Under the pieces are notes generated by a model. It was not told the DNA's origin, made no database searches, and saw nothing but the letters and a program-made list of their open reading frames with translations. Below are positions 9,139-17,852 of a DNA stretch of 64,000 bases, one piece after another (positions within the stretch are counted from its first letter, which is position 1; each line of letters starts with the position of its first letter). The DNA comes from Bacteroidota bacterium (GTDB lineage: Bacteria; Bacteroidota; Bacteroidia; Chitinophagales; Chitinophagaceae), in the NCBI GenBank assembly GCA_028875875.1, contig JAGWUV010000003.1, positions 1 through 64,000 of the forward strand, written 5' to 3'. Both the position numbers and the translations under genes were made by a program.

Positions 9139-9726
9139 TTATAGTGTAAATGGCAAACGTTCTAATGCCATTTCTAACGCCAAAGCAAATATACCTGCCG
9201 AAACAAATAAAACATACTCTCTTCGTGCAACCCTGAATAAAGAAACCACAATGGCCGAAACAAACAATACAGCGGTTACAAAAACCAGTTGTCCCGCTTC
9301 TATTCCAATATTCGCCGCAATAAGTTTTATTACCACATGCCCCTCTCCTGCAATCAAACTTTTTAAATCGTTGCTAAAACCCAGTCCATGTATCAAACCG
9401 AAAAAAAGGGCAAAGAAATAGATCAACGGAAATTTGGATTTGAAGCTGAACTTCTTCACAAACAAATTACTGAATGCCGTAACAAGGATAGTTACAGGTA
9501 TCAGAAACTCGATCCATACTTTTGAAAGATGCAATACATTAAACACTACCAACGCCAAAGTTGTTGTGTGCCCAATGGTAAATGCAGTGATCAATACCAA
9601 TACTTTTTTCCAGTCGCTAAACTGGTAGCGAAGGGATAAAGCGATGATGAAGAGGATATGATCTAATGCCCCTTTATTGAGTATATGATGAAATCCGATC
9701 TGAAAATAAATGCTGAAATTATCCAT
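9139..9726 (-). CDS. HupE/UreJ-family membrane protein
   Basis: A 195-residue protein with about six membrane helices. The family signatures are all present: GFHHILNKGALDHILFI near the N-terminus, FTIGHTTTLAL at about 49-59, and FFGLIHGLGF near 108-117. HupE/UreJ relatives have been linked to nickel or cobalt uptake through their conserved His residues, but this Bacteroidota branch lies beside a peptidase and a DUF6702 protein rather than hydrogenase or urease genes, so the substrate is open. It is divergent from the DUF6702 gene at 9782 and upstream of the M1 peptidase. Confidence 0.85.
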   Translation of the reverse strand: MDNFSIYFQIGFHHILNKGALDHILFIIALSLRYQFSDWKKVLVLITAFTIGHTTTLALVVFNVLHLSKVWIEFLIPVTILVTAFSNLFVKKFSFKSKFPLIYFFALFFGLIHGLGFSNDLKSLIAGEGHVVIKLIAANIGIEAGQLVFVTAVLFVSAIVVSLFRVARREYVLFVSAGIFALALEMALERLPFTL

Positions 9727-9781
9727 GCCTTACGGTTTCAAATTAATAACGACATTTGGCCTGTTCAAAAATTAATGTTGA

Positions 9782-10270
9782 ATGGCAAATAGTTTATTTC
9801 AATGGCTGATCACCGGATGGATGGCTTTGATGCATCCATTTTATGTTTCCGTAATTGATATCAACCACAACCCTAAAGATAAGGCTGTTGAAATTAGTGT
9901 ACGCATATTTACGGAAGACTTAGAAACAACGCTGAACAATAATTTTCACAGTAACCTGCATCTGGATAAAAAAGCCGATCCGAAAACGGCCGGAAAATTC
10001 ATAAATCAATACATCCTTCAAAAATTGCAGCTGAAAGCAGATGGGAAGCCACTGAACCTTCAATATGTAGGTTATGAGATCCAGGAGGAAAGTACCTGGT
10101 GTTATTTTGAGGTGCCGAATACTGCTGCGCCTAAAAAGTTAGATGTGAATTGCAATCTTCTTTATGATTTCCAGAATCAGCAGATCAATATTTTTCATGT
10201 GAAAGTGAATGAAAAAGAAGAAAGCTATAAATTGGATAATCCGAAAACACAGGCCAGTTTTAATTTTTAA
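9782..10270 (+). CDS. DUF6702-type exported protein
   Basis: A 162-residue protein with a short hydrophobic N-terminus (LFQWLITGWMALMHPF), probably a signal peptide or anchor, then a beta-rich domain. The start HPFYVSVIDINHNPKDKAVEIS and the end of the domain fit the DUF6702 family, which in Bacteroidota is commonly next to a HupE-like protein and an M1 peptidase as here. No catalytic residues can be named. It lies 55 bp from the divergent HupE gene and its stop directly abuts the stop of the convergent PAP2 gene. Confidence 0.75.
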   Translation: MANSLFQWLITGWMALMHPFYVSVIDINHNPKDKAVEISVRIFTEDLETTLNNNFHSNLHLDKKADPKTAGKFINQYILQKLQLKADGKPLNLQYVGYEIQEESTWCYFEVPNTAAPKKLDVNCNLLYDFQNQQINIFHVKVNEKEESYKLDNPKTQASFNF

Positions 10271-10906
10271 CTAAGCCACAGTTGAATGGGTTTGAGGTAA
10301 GTGAAACCGCTTGTTTCCTTTCAGGTACAGGGACGCCATAACCCATCCCAGGAGCATGCCCAACAATGCACCGGAAAGAACATCTACAGGGTAATGCACA
10401 CCAACGTAGATCTGTCCGTAACTAACGGTAATGGCCCAACACCAAAATAACCATCTCCATTTGCCCAGTATCTCTTTTAAAGTGATCACCCAAAAAGTAG
10501 TAATGCCAAAATGATTGGTAGCATGAGAGGAAGGAAAACTAAATTCACCCGAACAGTGGCCCAACAACATGCGTACGTGCATCCACAAATGCTCATCGGC
10601 ACATGGCCTGGGCCTGGCAATAAGGTTCTTTAATAAACTACTGCTCACCTGGTCGGTAAGTGTGATCGTAATGATGGTAAATGCGATCCATATCCAAGCC
10701 TTGTTGCCAAAGTTCATTAGCATGAACAATAAGAGAAATAGATATAAAGGCACCCATGTAGCGCCATCCCGCCACCAGGGAAAAACGCTATCCATGAAAG
10801 TATTGGTCCATTGCGTATTCACCTTCAGAAAAAGCCATGTATCCCAGGCCTTGATGCTTTCTATAAATTTATACAGCCATTTGGCCAGGAGTAAATGGTT
10901 CGGCAT
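10271..10906 (-). CDS. PAP2-family membrane phosphatase
   Basis: From ATG 10906 it has 211 residues and about five or six helices. The three phosphatase motifs are in order: KNLIARPRP, PSSHATNHFG and SYGQIYVGVHYPVDVLSG (in the last the usual SR start is SY). Members remove phosphate from membrane lipids such as phosphatidic acid or undecaprenyl pyrophosphate at the outer face of the inner membrane. In-frame upstream starts exist (ATG 10933, TTG 10942), but a TTTG-N21-TACTTTTA promoter overlaps those codons (10911-10943), so 10906 is preferred. Confidence 0.8.
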   Translation of the reverse strand: MPNHLLLAKWLYKFIESIKAWDTWLFLKVNTQWTNTFMDSVFPWWRDGATWVPLYLFLLLFMLMNFGNKAWIWIAFTIITITLTDQVSSSLLKNLIARPRPCADEHLWMHVRMLLGHCSGEFSFPSSHATNHFGITTFWVITLKEILGKWRWLFWCWAITVSYGQIYVGVHYPVDVLSGALLGMLLGWVMASLYLKGNKRFHLPQTHSTVA

Positions 10907-10910
10907 AGCA

Positions 10911-10943
10911 TAAAAGTAAACAGGCCCATTCATTCCGGACAAA
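10911..10943 (-). promoter_or_regulatory. Promoter of the PAP2 phosphatase gene
   Basis: On the minus strand: TTTG (10943-10940), 21 nt, TACTTTTA (10918-10911), then four bases and ATG 10906. The last base of the -7 box differs from TAnnTTTG. Confidence 0.5.
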
Positions 10944-10979
10944 AAAGAAAATAAAGCTTATGTTATACTTTACTAGGAA

Positions 10980-11726
10980 CTACCTTACTTTTTTAGCCAG
11001 TATAATCAAACGGGGAGAGTTATATAAATGGTAGCTTCCCAAATGATAATCGCCAAACACTTCCTGTACCTGCATATGCTGATAGGCCAGCATTTCAGTA
11101 AAATCTCCCAAAGAGAATTTGGCTACCCGTTCTGTGTATAAATGTTTTTGCGTTTGCGTAGAAGGTTCAAACACCTGAATCTGTTTAAAAAAATGTTCTT
11201 CGGTATGCCACTTTGAAATCTGGAATTTATAGCCATCTACTTCCTTCACTTCAGACCTTTCCATATGATTTTCTACATAATGCACATTGAGGTAATCAAT
11301 CACAAATAAGCCATTCTCTTTCAGGCTTTGAGCAATGGTTCTCAGTGCATCATCATGTTCCCGCCTGGTTCTGAAATAACCAAAGCTGGTAAAAAAATTA
11401 AAAGTGTACTCAAAATAGTTGATATAAAAAGGCAACCGCATATCGTGCAGGAAAAATTGCAGATGCTCATTCTCATTTTGTTTGGCCTCTTCAATAGAAG
11501 GCAGGGAAATATCTATCCCAGTAACATCAAAGCCCATATCGGCCAAAGCCTTGCTGTGCCTGCCCCTTCCACAGGCAACATCAAGCATTCGACTGCCGGG
11601 TTTGGGGTTAAGGTATTCAATCAAAGTTTCTATGAAGGCATTCGCTTCACTTTCATCCCTGTTCTGATACAACTTGTAATAATAGGGTGAACTAAACCAG
11701 TCTTTAAACCAATTGCGATAGGGCAT
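10980..11726 (-). CDS. Class I SAM-dependent methyltransferase
   Basis: A 248-residue soluble protein. Motif I is MLDVACGRGRHS at about 49-60, followed by GFDVTGIDIS (acidic Asp that binds the ribose of SAM), HDMRLPF and a hydrophobic strand with NFFTSFGYF. The fold is the Rossmann type of methyltransferase groups 11 and 25. The substrate is unknown. The upstream in-frame ATG at 11750 falls inside a CAAAAATA (TATTTTTG on the coding strand) -7 box at 11748-11755, so the transcript should start after it and 11726 is the likely initiator. It is monocistronic. Confidence 0.8.
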   Translation of the reverse strand: MPYRNWFKDWFSSPYYYKLYQNRDESEANAFIETLIEYLNPKPGSRMLDVACGRGRHSKALADMGFDVTGIDISLPSIEEAKQNENEHLQFFLHDMRLPFYINYFEYTFNFFTSFGYFRTRREHDDALRTIAQSLKENGLFVIDYLNVHYVENHMERSEVKEVDGYKFQISKWHTEEHFFKQIQVFEPSTQTQKHLYTERVAKFSLGDFTEMLAYQHMQVQEVFGDYHLGSYHLYNSPRLIILAKKVR

Positions 11727-11835
11727 AGTATGTTTCCTTAGCTGCCACAAAAATAATGCTCACCAAACGAAATAGGCTTTAAAATAAAGTCAATTTAATT
11801 TTTTGAAGATCAGTATCAAAAACCCGAATTTCAGT

Positions 11836-11843
11836 TATGTTTG
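11836..11843 (+). promoter_or_regulatory. -7 box of glmM promoter
   Basis: TATGTTTG matches TAnnTTTG, 34 nt before the glmM ATG. No well-spaced -33 TTTG is seen. Confidence 0.5.
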
Positions 11844-11877
11844 CATGCCCCCACAAGTTTAACTTAAACCCATACTT

Positions 11878-13263
11878 ATGGCTTTAATAAAAAGTATCTC
11901 AGGTATACGAGGAACCATCGGAGGCAAACCCGGCGACACATTAAGTCCGCTTGATGTGGTACGCTTTACAGCAGCTTTTGGCACATGGCTTGGCCAACAA
12001 TCATCCAATAAAAAAATAGTGATCGGTCGTGATGGAAGAATCAGCGGTGAAATGGTGCAACGCTTGGTGATCAGTACACTCAATGCATTAGGACTTGATG
12101 TTATTGATGTTGGCTTAAGCACCACACCCACGGTAGAAATGGCCGTAGTATTTGAAAAAGCAGCAGGCGGTATTATTTTAACTGCAAGCCACAACCCTAA
12201 GGAGTGGAACGCATTGAAGCTGTTGAATGGCAACGGTGAATTTATTAGTGGAGAAGACGGCGCTAAAGTGCTGGAACTAGCTGCCAATGATGATTTTACT
12301 TTTGCATCCGTTGATAAATTAGGTTCTTACACCGTTAATGAAACAGCCTTGCAACAACATATTGATGCGGTGATACAATACCCCTTGGTTGATGTTGCTG
12401 CCATTAAAAAACGTAAGTTCAAAATTGTTATAGATGCCATTAACAGTACAGGTGCTATTGCTGTTCCTGCACTTTTAAAGGCATTAGGTGTAGCCGCTAA
12501 AGATGTAACGGTGCTGAATGCCGAAGTTACCGGTAAGTTTGCCCACAACCCCGAACCGCTTCCACAGCATTTAACAGAGTTGCGCAACGAAGTAAAAAAG
12601 CATGAAGCAGATTTGGGAATAGCTGTAGACCCTGATGTAGACAGGCTTTGCTTTGTGTGTGAAGATGGTTATTTATTTGGTGAAGAATATACCTTGGTAG
12701 CTGTGGCCGATTATGTTTTACAGCATCGTAAGGGCAATACCGTTAGTAATATGTCTTCTACAAAAGCATTGAAAGATGTTACGTTGAAACATGGCGGTGA
12801 ATATTTTCCTTCTGCCGTAGGAGAAGTGAATGTTGTTACAAAAATGAAGGCCGTAAATGCGGTGATCGGCGGTGAAGGCAACGGTGGCATCATTGTTCCC
12901 GACCTGCATTATGGCCGCGATGCACTTATTGGTATCGCCTTGTTTTTAACACATCTTGCCAAAGAAAATAAGTCTGCCAAGCAGTTACGAAAAACTTATC
13001 CCGATTATTTCATCAGCAAGAATAAAATTGAGTTGGAGAAAGGCATTGAGGTGAAGAAGATTTTCGAAGGCATTAAAAAGAAATACCATAAAAACCCGAT
13101 CAATACGGAAGACGGGTTGAAAATAGAATTCGAGAATGATTGGGTGCATCTGCGTACCAGCAATACAGAACCCATTATCCGCATTTATGCAGAAAGCAAT
13201 TTCGAAACCACAGCCGATAATATTGCCAAACGCATTATGCAGGATATCAGGGAAGCTATGTAA
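11878..13263 (+). CDS. glmM: Phosphoglucosamine mutase
   Basis: A 461-residue alpha-D-phosphohexomutase that converts glucosamine-6-phosphate to glucosamine-1-phosphate for UDP-GlcNAc and thus cell-wall synthesis. Catalytic Ser104 lies in TASHNPKEWN, the Mg-binding loop is DPDVDRLCF, the sugar-binding loop GEGNGG, and the phosphate-binding loop RTSNTEPIIRIY is near the C-terminus. The SISGIRGTIGG start is typical of the Bacteroidota/archaeal-like GlmM group. Phosphomannomutase activity is a possible alternative or addition in this superfamily. It is a single gene with its own terminator. Confidence 0.85.
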   Translation: MALIKSISGIRGTIGGKPGDTLSPLDVVRFTAAFGTWLGQQSSNKKIVIGRDGRISGEMVQRLVISTLNALGLDVIDVGLSTTPTVEMAVVFEKAAGGIILTASHNPKEWNALKLLNGNGEFISGEDGAKVLELAANDDFTFASVDKLGSYTVNETALQQHIDAVIQYPLVDVAAIKKRKFKIVIDAINSTGAIAVPALLKALGVAAKDVTVLNAEVTGKFAHNPEPLPQHLTELRNEVKKHEADLGIAVDPDVDRLCFVCEDGYLFGEEYTLVAVADYVLQHRKGNTVSNMSSTKALKDVTLKHGGEYFPSAVGEVNVVTKMKAVNAVIGGEGNGGIIVPDLHYGRDALIGIALFLTHLAKENKSAKQLRKTYPDYFISKNKIELEKGIEVKKIFEGIKKKYHKNPINTEDGLKIEFENDWVHLRTSNTEPIIRIYAESNFETTADNIAKRIMQDIREAM

Positions 13264-13288
13264 TATCACTCTGCTGTCTTAACTTTTT

Positions 13289-13322
13289 AAAATCCCTCTC
13301 ACAAAGAGGGATTTTATATTTT
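13289..13322 (+). terminator. Terminator of glmM
   Basis: AAAATCCCTCT / AGAGGGATTTT with a 5-nt loop followed by ATATTTTTG, 26 nt after the stop. Confidence 0.85.
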
Positions 13323-13352
13323 TGTTCCGGCTTTTGATTATTAATTAAACAG

Positions 13353-13376
13353 ATGTTGCGTCGCACACTTCAACAT
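13353..13376 (-). repeat. Dispersed 20-bp repeat, copy 1
   Basis: On the minus strand it reads GTTGAAGTGTGCGACGCAAC (13374-13355); ATGTTG/CAACAT closes a 6-bp stem with the core in the loop. It lies between the glmM terminator and the cysteine desulfurase start (24 bp away). Confidence 0.75.
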
Positions 13377-13399
13377 TGTGTCCACTCCTGAGCTTATTT

Positions 13400-14530
13400 A
13401 TGAACAACAGAATCTACCTGGATAATGCCGCCACCACTCCATTAGACCCAATGGTACTGGAAGCAATGATGCCTTATTTAACTACCCAATTTGGCAACCC
13501 TTCTTCTATTTACAGTTATGGTAGAGAAACAAGATTAGCCATTGAGAATGCCAGGAAATCGGTTGCTAAAATTTTAAATGCCCATCCTGCCGAAATATTT
13601 TTCACCAGTGGAGGAACAGAAAGCAGCAATACAGTGATCACTGCTGCAGTAAGAGATCTTGGCTGTAAGCACATCATCACATCACCCATTGAACACCATG
13701 CCACCCTGCATACGGTAGAACATCTTTATCATACCGGGGAAGCTGCATTAAGTTATGTTAAGCTGTTGCCCAATGGTCACATTGACCTAGAAGATTTAGA
13801 AAAGCTTTTATCGCAAAGTGAAGAAAAAAGCCTGGTTAGTTTGATGCATGCCAATAACGAGATTGGCAATATGCTCGATATACATGCCGTTGGCAATCTC
13901 TGCAAATTATACAATGCGATTTTCCACAGTGACACTGTTCAAACCGTAGGTCATTTTCCTTTCGATCTCCGCAATACACCTGTACATTTTGTAACCGGAG
14001 CCGGACATAAATTCCACGGTCCGAAAGGTGTGGGTATGTTGTACATCAACGAGAATGTAAAGATCACACCCTATATACACGGTGGCTCCCAGGAAAGAAA
14101 TATGCGTGCCGGTACTGAAAACGTATATGGCATTGTAGGCTTTGCCAAAGCACTACAATTGGCAACAAATGCTTTTGAAACACAAAGTGCCTACATTAAG
14201 GGGTTGAAAGTGTACATGATGGAGCAATTGAAAAAACAAATCAAAGGCATTCATTTTAACGGGGATCCTTTGGGAACAAGTCTTTATACAGTATTAAGCG
14301 TTAGTTTCCCAAAAACTGAAAAAAGTGAAATGATATTGTTCAATCTTGATATCAATAATATCTGTGCTTCCGGTGGAAGTGCCTGTACAAGCGGTGCCGA
14401 TGCGGGTAGCCATGTGATCAGGGCTATTAATAACAATCCCAACCAGGTTACCGTTCGGTTTTCATTCAGTAAAAACAATACCAAAGAAGAAATTGATACT
14501 GTAATTGCAAAGCTTACTGAGATGATTTAG
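13400..14530 (+). CDS. Cysteine desulfurase (NifS/IscS family)
   Basis: A 376-residue PLP enzyme that takes sulfur from cysteine as a persulfide for Fe-S clusters or thio-cofactors. It shows YLDNAATTPLDP at the start, SGGTESSN for cofactor phosphate, HSDTVQTVGH, the PLP lysine in GAGHKFHGPKG and the active cysteine in GGSACTSGADAGSH. The short loop around this cysteine places it in group I (IscS/NifS-like). ATG 13400 begins MNNRIYLDNAAT as in relatives; the upstream ATG at 13376 lies in the dispersed repeat. No iscU or other Fe-S genes are adjacent; hscA is 10 kb away. Confidence 0.9.
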   Translation: MNNRIYLDNAATTPLDPMVLEAMMPYLTTQFGNPSSIYSYGRETRLAIENARKSVAKILNAHPAEIFFTSGGTESSNTVITAAVRDLGCKHIITSPIEHHATLHTVEHLYHTGEAALSYVKLLPNGHIDLEDLEKLLSQSEEKSLVSLMHANNEIGNMLDIHAVGNLCKLYNAIFHSDTVQTVGHFPFDLRNTPVHFVTGAGHKFHGPKGVGMLYINENVKITPYIHGGSQERNMRAGTENVYGIVGFAKALQLATNAFETQSAYIKGLKVYMMEQLKKQIKGIHFNGDPLGTSLYTVLSVSFPKTEKSEMILFNLDINNICASGGSACTSGADAGSHVIRAINNNPNQVTVRFSFSKNNTKEEIDTVIAKLTEMI

Positions 14531-14552
14531 CCCAAATGGAAATCATCAACAT

Positions 14553-14585
14553 AAAAAAGCCCCTGCAAATGCAAGGGCTTTTCAT
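14553..14585. terminator. Bidirectional terminator
   Basis: AAAAGCCCCTGC / GCAAGGGCTTTT around AAAT, with T-runs on both strands, between the convergent cysteine desulfurase and DUF6580 genes. Confidence 0.85.
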
Positions 14586-14603
14586 TTTCATAGAGCTATC
14601 TGT

Positions 14604-15173
14604 TTAAGCCAGTTTAAGGCTATAAGTTCTTTTAGCTAACAGGTTGTATAAACCGATCGATGCCGGCACATATACCAAAGTTGCTATTAATGCATTTTTG
14701 TAGAATGGCAATCCATCTGCATAACACAACAATAATCCGCCAACCGTGTGCGGACGCTGGTAACCACCATTACCGGCCCATACCATAAAATTGGAGATCA
14801 AAAAGAAAACAGTGGGTGCAGCTAGGGTGCCAATCAGTATATTCAGGTAATTCTTACCCTGCACAGCCCAGCCTATTAAAACAGACACTAACAGCAGGGC
14901 ATAGTTAAATAACTGGTATTTATAAAACCCGGCAAAAGGAAACATTCCTGCCAGGTAAAATATTTGAATAAGTACATCACTCATAACCAGTGCAACCAAT
15001 GGCAGTAAAAATGATTTGCTTTTATCTTTTACAATCATACCTGATAACAAAGCGATGGCAATAACCGGTGAAAAACCAGACCATTCTAATTTAGGAGCAA
15101 ACAATAATTTAGAAGCAGTTGCCAGAACCACCAGCAATATGGTAAAAAGTATTAACCTGCTATTCAGTTTCAT
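14604..15173 (-). CDS. DUF6580-type membrane protein
   Basis: A 189-residue protein with about six helices. WSGFSPVIAIALLSG at 31-45, LLPLVALVMSD at 55-65, and the SNFMVWAGNGGYQ to GLLLCYADGLPFYKNAL stretch near 128-162 are the recurrent blocks of the DUF6580 family, whose layout resembles the S-components of ECF vitamin transporters. That comparison is structural inference; no substrate is known. It is monocistronic, with a start 72 bp from the stop of manA. Confidence 0.75.
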   Translation of the reverse strand: MKLNSRLILFTILLVVLATASKLLFAPKLEWSGFSPVIAIALLSGMIVKDKSKSFLLPLVALVMSDVLIQIFYLAGMFPFAGFYKYQLFNYALLLVSVLIGWAVQGKNYLNILIGTLAAPTVFFLISNFMVWAGNGGYQRPHTVGGLLLCYADGLPFYKNALIATLVYVPASIGLYNLLAKRTYSLKLA

Positions 15174-15245
15174 TTATTCAAAAGTTTGTAACAAAAGTAA
15201 GTTGAAAAAGTATTTGTACAACCTCAGTTTTCCTCATTGTGTGGA

Positions 15246-16463
15246 TTAGGCCGGAACAAAGGCCTTGAATAACAGGCAATGCCCCGAAGATTCCATCGAA
15301 TATTCTTCTCCCGGCATTACAGCCACCGCCTCCCCCTGCTTTAACACAATGTTGGTATGATTGCTTCCGTTAATGACACAGCCCCCTTCTACGGCAATAA
15401 TAATTTCTAGTGATGCCGATATGGCTGTGTACATATCCGGCCCATTCAGTTCAATTTTTGTAATTCCAAAATCAGGAACCGGGCAAGGGTAATTGGTTTC
15501 CATCGTCCTGAAGGTGTTTCCCTTCATCACATTAGGCACTATTCCTTTAAACAGAGTATGTTTCAGCAGTTCCGGCACATCAATATGCTTTGGCGTTAAG
15601 CCTCCACGCAAAACATTATCGCTGTTAGCCATCAGTTCCACATTTTGCCCCTCAAGGTAAGCATGCGGTACACCTGCACCCTGGAATACAGCCTCTCCCC
15701 TGTTCACTTTTACGATATTAAAAAAGTAAATGGAAAAAATACCCCTGTCAATATTGTCAAAGCTCTCTTTTCCTTCAAATAATTTTCCAACCCACCATGC
15801 AGGATGTTCTTTTGTTACTTCTCCGGCTTGCTTCTTCCTTATTTCTCTTTTCACCAATGGCGTGAGCATTCTATCAACATCGGTTTGTGCCATTTCCATT
15901 ACAAATTGGTAAAGGCTTTTGTAACCTTCTTTCCTGAAGAGTGGCAGCAAAATATTAAACTCGTATACCTCCTGTAAGGTCCGCTCCAGTTCTTCGGGCA
16001 TTTTAAAGCCATGCAGTAACCAAAACTCACTTAATGCCACCATCACTTCAGGTTTATGGTTCTTATCCTTATAATTCCTGTGAGGAGCATTGATAGGAAT
16101 ACCTGCCGCTTCTTCTGCATCAAAACCTTTCTCAGCCTCGATTTTAGAAGGATGCACCTGGATAGAAAGCATATCCTTAACATCTAAAATCTTGAACAAA
16201 TAAGGTAATTCTCCAAACTGCCGGAACACATTCTCAGTAATAACAGAAGAAGCATCGCGTTGAATTAATGCATGCAAAGAAATATTCCCATTTACAGTTA
16301 CGAGCTCTGATGAAGCAGAAGGATGTGCCCCCATCCAATATTCTGCACAAGGCTTATGTTCATCGTTTTTAAATCCTAGTAAAGAAGGAAGAAAATCGTA
16401 TCCACCCCAGGCATAGTGTTGTACTTTACCTTTTAACTTGAAAATTTTTCCGTTCAATTGCAT
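15246..16463 (-). CDS. manA: Mannose-6-phosphate isomerase, class I
   Basis: A 405-residue cupin enzyme that interconverts mannose-6-phosphate and fructose-6-phosphate, feeding GDP-mannose synthesis or mannose use. The type I features are VQHYAWGG near residue 15, PCAEYWMGAHPSA, the zinc ligands in SIQVHPSK and NHKPEVMVAL, and QGAGVPHAYLEG with a further His ligand. The C-terminus is a second cupin half ending in the SMESSGHCLLFKA strand. Its start codon is only 24 bp from the divergent YraN start, so each promoter must overlap the other gene. Confidence 0.93.
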   Translation of the reverse strand: MQLNGKIFKLKGKVQHYAWGGYDFLPSLLGFKNDEHKPCAEYWMGAHPSASSELVTVNGNISLHALIQRDASSVITENVFRQFGELPYLFKILDVKDMLSIQVHPSKIEAEKGFDAEEAAGIPINAPHRNYKDKNHKPEVMVALSEFWLLHGFKMPEELERTLQEVYEFNILLPLFRKEGYKSLYQFVMEMAQTDVDRMLTPLVKREIRKKQAGEVTKEHPAWWVGKLFEGKESFDNIDRGIFSIYFFNIVKVNRGEAVFQGAGVPHAYLEGQNVELMANSDNVLRGGLTPKHIDVPELLKHTLFKGIVPNVMKGNTFRTMETNYPCPVPDFGITKIELNGPDMYTAISASLEIIIAVEGGCVINGSNHTNIVLKQGEAVAVMPGEEYSMESSGHCLLFKAFVPA

Positions 16464-16487
16464 ACCAATTTATTTATATTTATCTAC

Positions 16488-16841
16488 ATGAAAAATAAAG
16501 ATACAGGCAATCGGGGAGAAAATATCGCTGCTGAATTTTTATTATCGAGAAACTATATTTTGCTGGAGCGGAACTGGCGTTACAGGTATTGGGAAATAGA
16601 TCTTATTGTTTCAAAAGAAGATACGCTTCATTTTATAGAAGTAAAAACCAGGACCTCTGAACAATATGGCAAACCTGAAGAAAGTATCAGCCCACAAAAA
16701 ATGAGCGCCCTTAAAAAAGCGGCGGCTGCTTATTTAGATCAGCATAGCCAATGGAAAAAAATTCAATTTGATGTTGTGGCTATTTTACTGGAATATTCTG
16801 CTGCTAAAGAAATATTTATGATCGAAGATGTTTATTTTTAA
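16488..16841 (+). CDS. YraN/UPF0102-family nuclease-like protein
   Basis: A 117-residue small protein of the PDDEXK fold: GNRGENIAAEFL at the start, then WEIDLIVSK and FIEVKTRTS, which hold the E, D and ExK residues of the nuclease-like site, and FDVVAILL at the end. The family resembles Holliday-junction resolvases, but its cellular role is not established. ATG 16488 gives the family start; an upstream non-ATG extension would overlap the manA start. TATATTTA 16475-16482, a near -7 box, ends 5 nt before this ATG. Confidence 0.88.
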   Translation: MKNKDTGNRGENIAAEFLLSRNYILLERNWRYRYWEIDLIVSKEDTLHFIEVKTRTSEQYGKPEESISPQKMSALKKAAAAYLDQHSQWKKIQFDVVAILLEYSAAKEIFMIEDVYF

Positions 16842-16885
16842 ACTACAGCCGGCGATAAAAATTATAATTGAACGAACTGCGTTAC

Positions 16886-17851
16886 ATGAGAGCTATCATA
16901 CATAAACTAAGCACATTTATCACAGTACCCGCTAACTCAAAGTCTGCCAAACATGCTTCAAAATATAAACAGGCGAAGCATTACAGGCAATTCAGGCTAC
17001 TCACACGCATCACTATTAAAGAAGTGATTTTTATTCTATTGGGAATCTGTTCTGCAGCTTTTGGACTAGAAAGCTTTTTATTGCCCAATCAATTTATTGA
17101 TGGTGGTGTTACCGGTATTTCTTTGTTGGCTTCCGAACTAACTAAAGTTCCTTTATATATTTTGGTATTAATCATCAACATACCATTTATCCTACTCGGC
17201 TATAAAGTAATTGGTAAGCAATTCTCTTTTAAAACAGCTATTGCCATCACCTGCCTGGCGATTTGCATTGCAGCAATAAAGTTCCCTGAGATAACGCATG
17301 ATAAATTATTGGTGTCTGTTTTTGGCGGTTTCTTTCTGGGTGCGGGTATTGGTTTTTCAGTAAGAGGCGGTGCCGTACTCGATGGCACAGAGGTACTGGC
17401 TATTTTCCTGAGCCGTAAACTCCGCACTACTGTTGGCGATATAATTATTCTCATTAACATCATCATCTTTTCCGTTGCTGCATACTTGCTTTCTGTTGAA
17501 ACAGCTTTGTATTCTGTTATTACTTATTTAACGGCATCGAAAACATTAGACTTTATTATTGAAGGAATTGATGAATATACCGGGGTTACCATTATCTCAC
17601 ATAAGAACGAGATGATCAGGCAGATGATTATTGAAAAAATGGGAAGAGGCGTTACTGTTTATAAAGGTAAACAGGGCTTTGGGAAAAAAGGGCTTACCGG
17701 AGAACTTGATATTGTTTACACGGTTATCACCAGGTTAGAGTTAAGTAAATTAAATACTGAGATTGAAAAAATAGATGAGAATGCTTTTGTGGTGATGAGC
17801 AGTGTTAAAGATACCCGTGGTGGTATGATAAAGAAGCGGCCTTTGCATTAA
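16886..17851 (+). CDS. YitT-family membrane protein with DUF2179 domain
   Basis: A 321-residue protein. After a basic N-terminus (residues 1-45) there are five to six helices: IKEVIFILLGICSAAFGLESFLLP-type start, FIDGGVTGISLL, then FGGFFLGAGIGFSVRGGAVLDGTEVLAIFLSR, the YitT signatures given here in fragments. The C-terminal 90 residues are a soluble DUF2179 domain (GVTIISHKNEMIRQMI to DIVYTVITR). The transport role is unproven. ATG 16886 is preferred over a TTG at 16868. It lies 44 bp after the YraN gene and may be co-transcribed. Confidence 0.85.
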   Translation: MRAIIHKLSTFITVPANSKSAKHASKYKQAKHYRQFRLLTRITIKEVIFILLGICSAAFGLESFLLPNQFIDGGVTGISLLASELTKVPLYILVLIINIPFILLGYKVIGKQFSFKTAIAITCLAICIAAIKFPEITHDKLLVSVFGGFFLGAGIGFSVRGGAVLDGTEVLAIFLSRKLRTTVGDIIILINIIIFSVAAYLLSVETALYSVITYLTASKTLDFIIEGIDEYTGVTIISHKNEMIRQMIIEKMGRGVTVYKGKQGFGKKGLTGELDIVYTVITRLELSKLNTEIEKIDENAFVVMSSVKDTRGGMIKKRPLH

Positions 17852-17852
17852 T

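Noticed and set aside
11859-12909. Long antisense open frames opposite glmM
   Set aside because: No recognisable protein, and glmM itself is certain by its catalytic motifs.
13355-13374. Dispersed repeats as CRISPR repeats
   Set aside because: The copies are single, kilobases apart and on both strands, without regularly spaced unique spacers.
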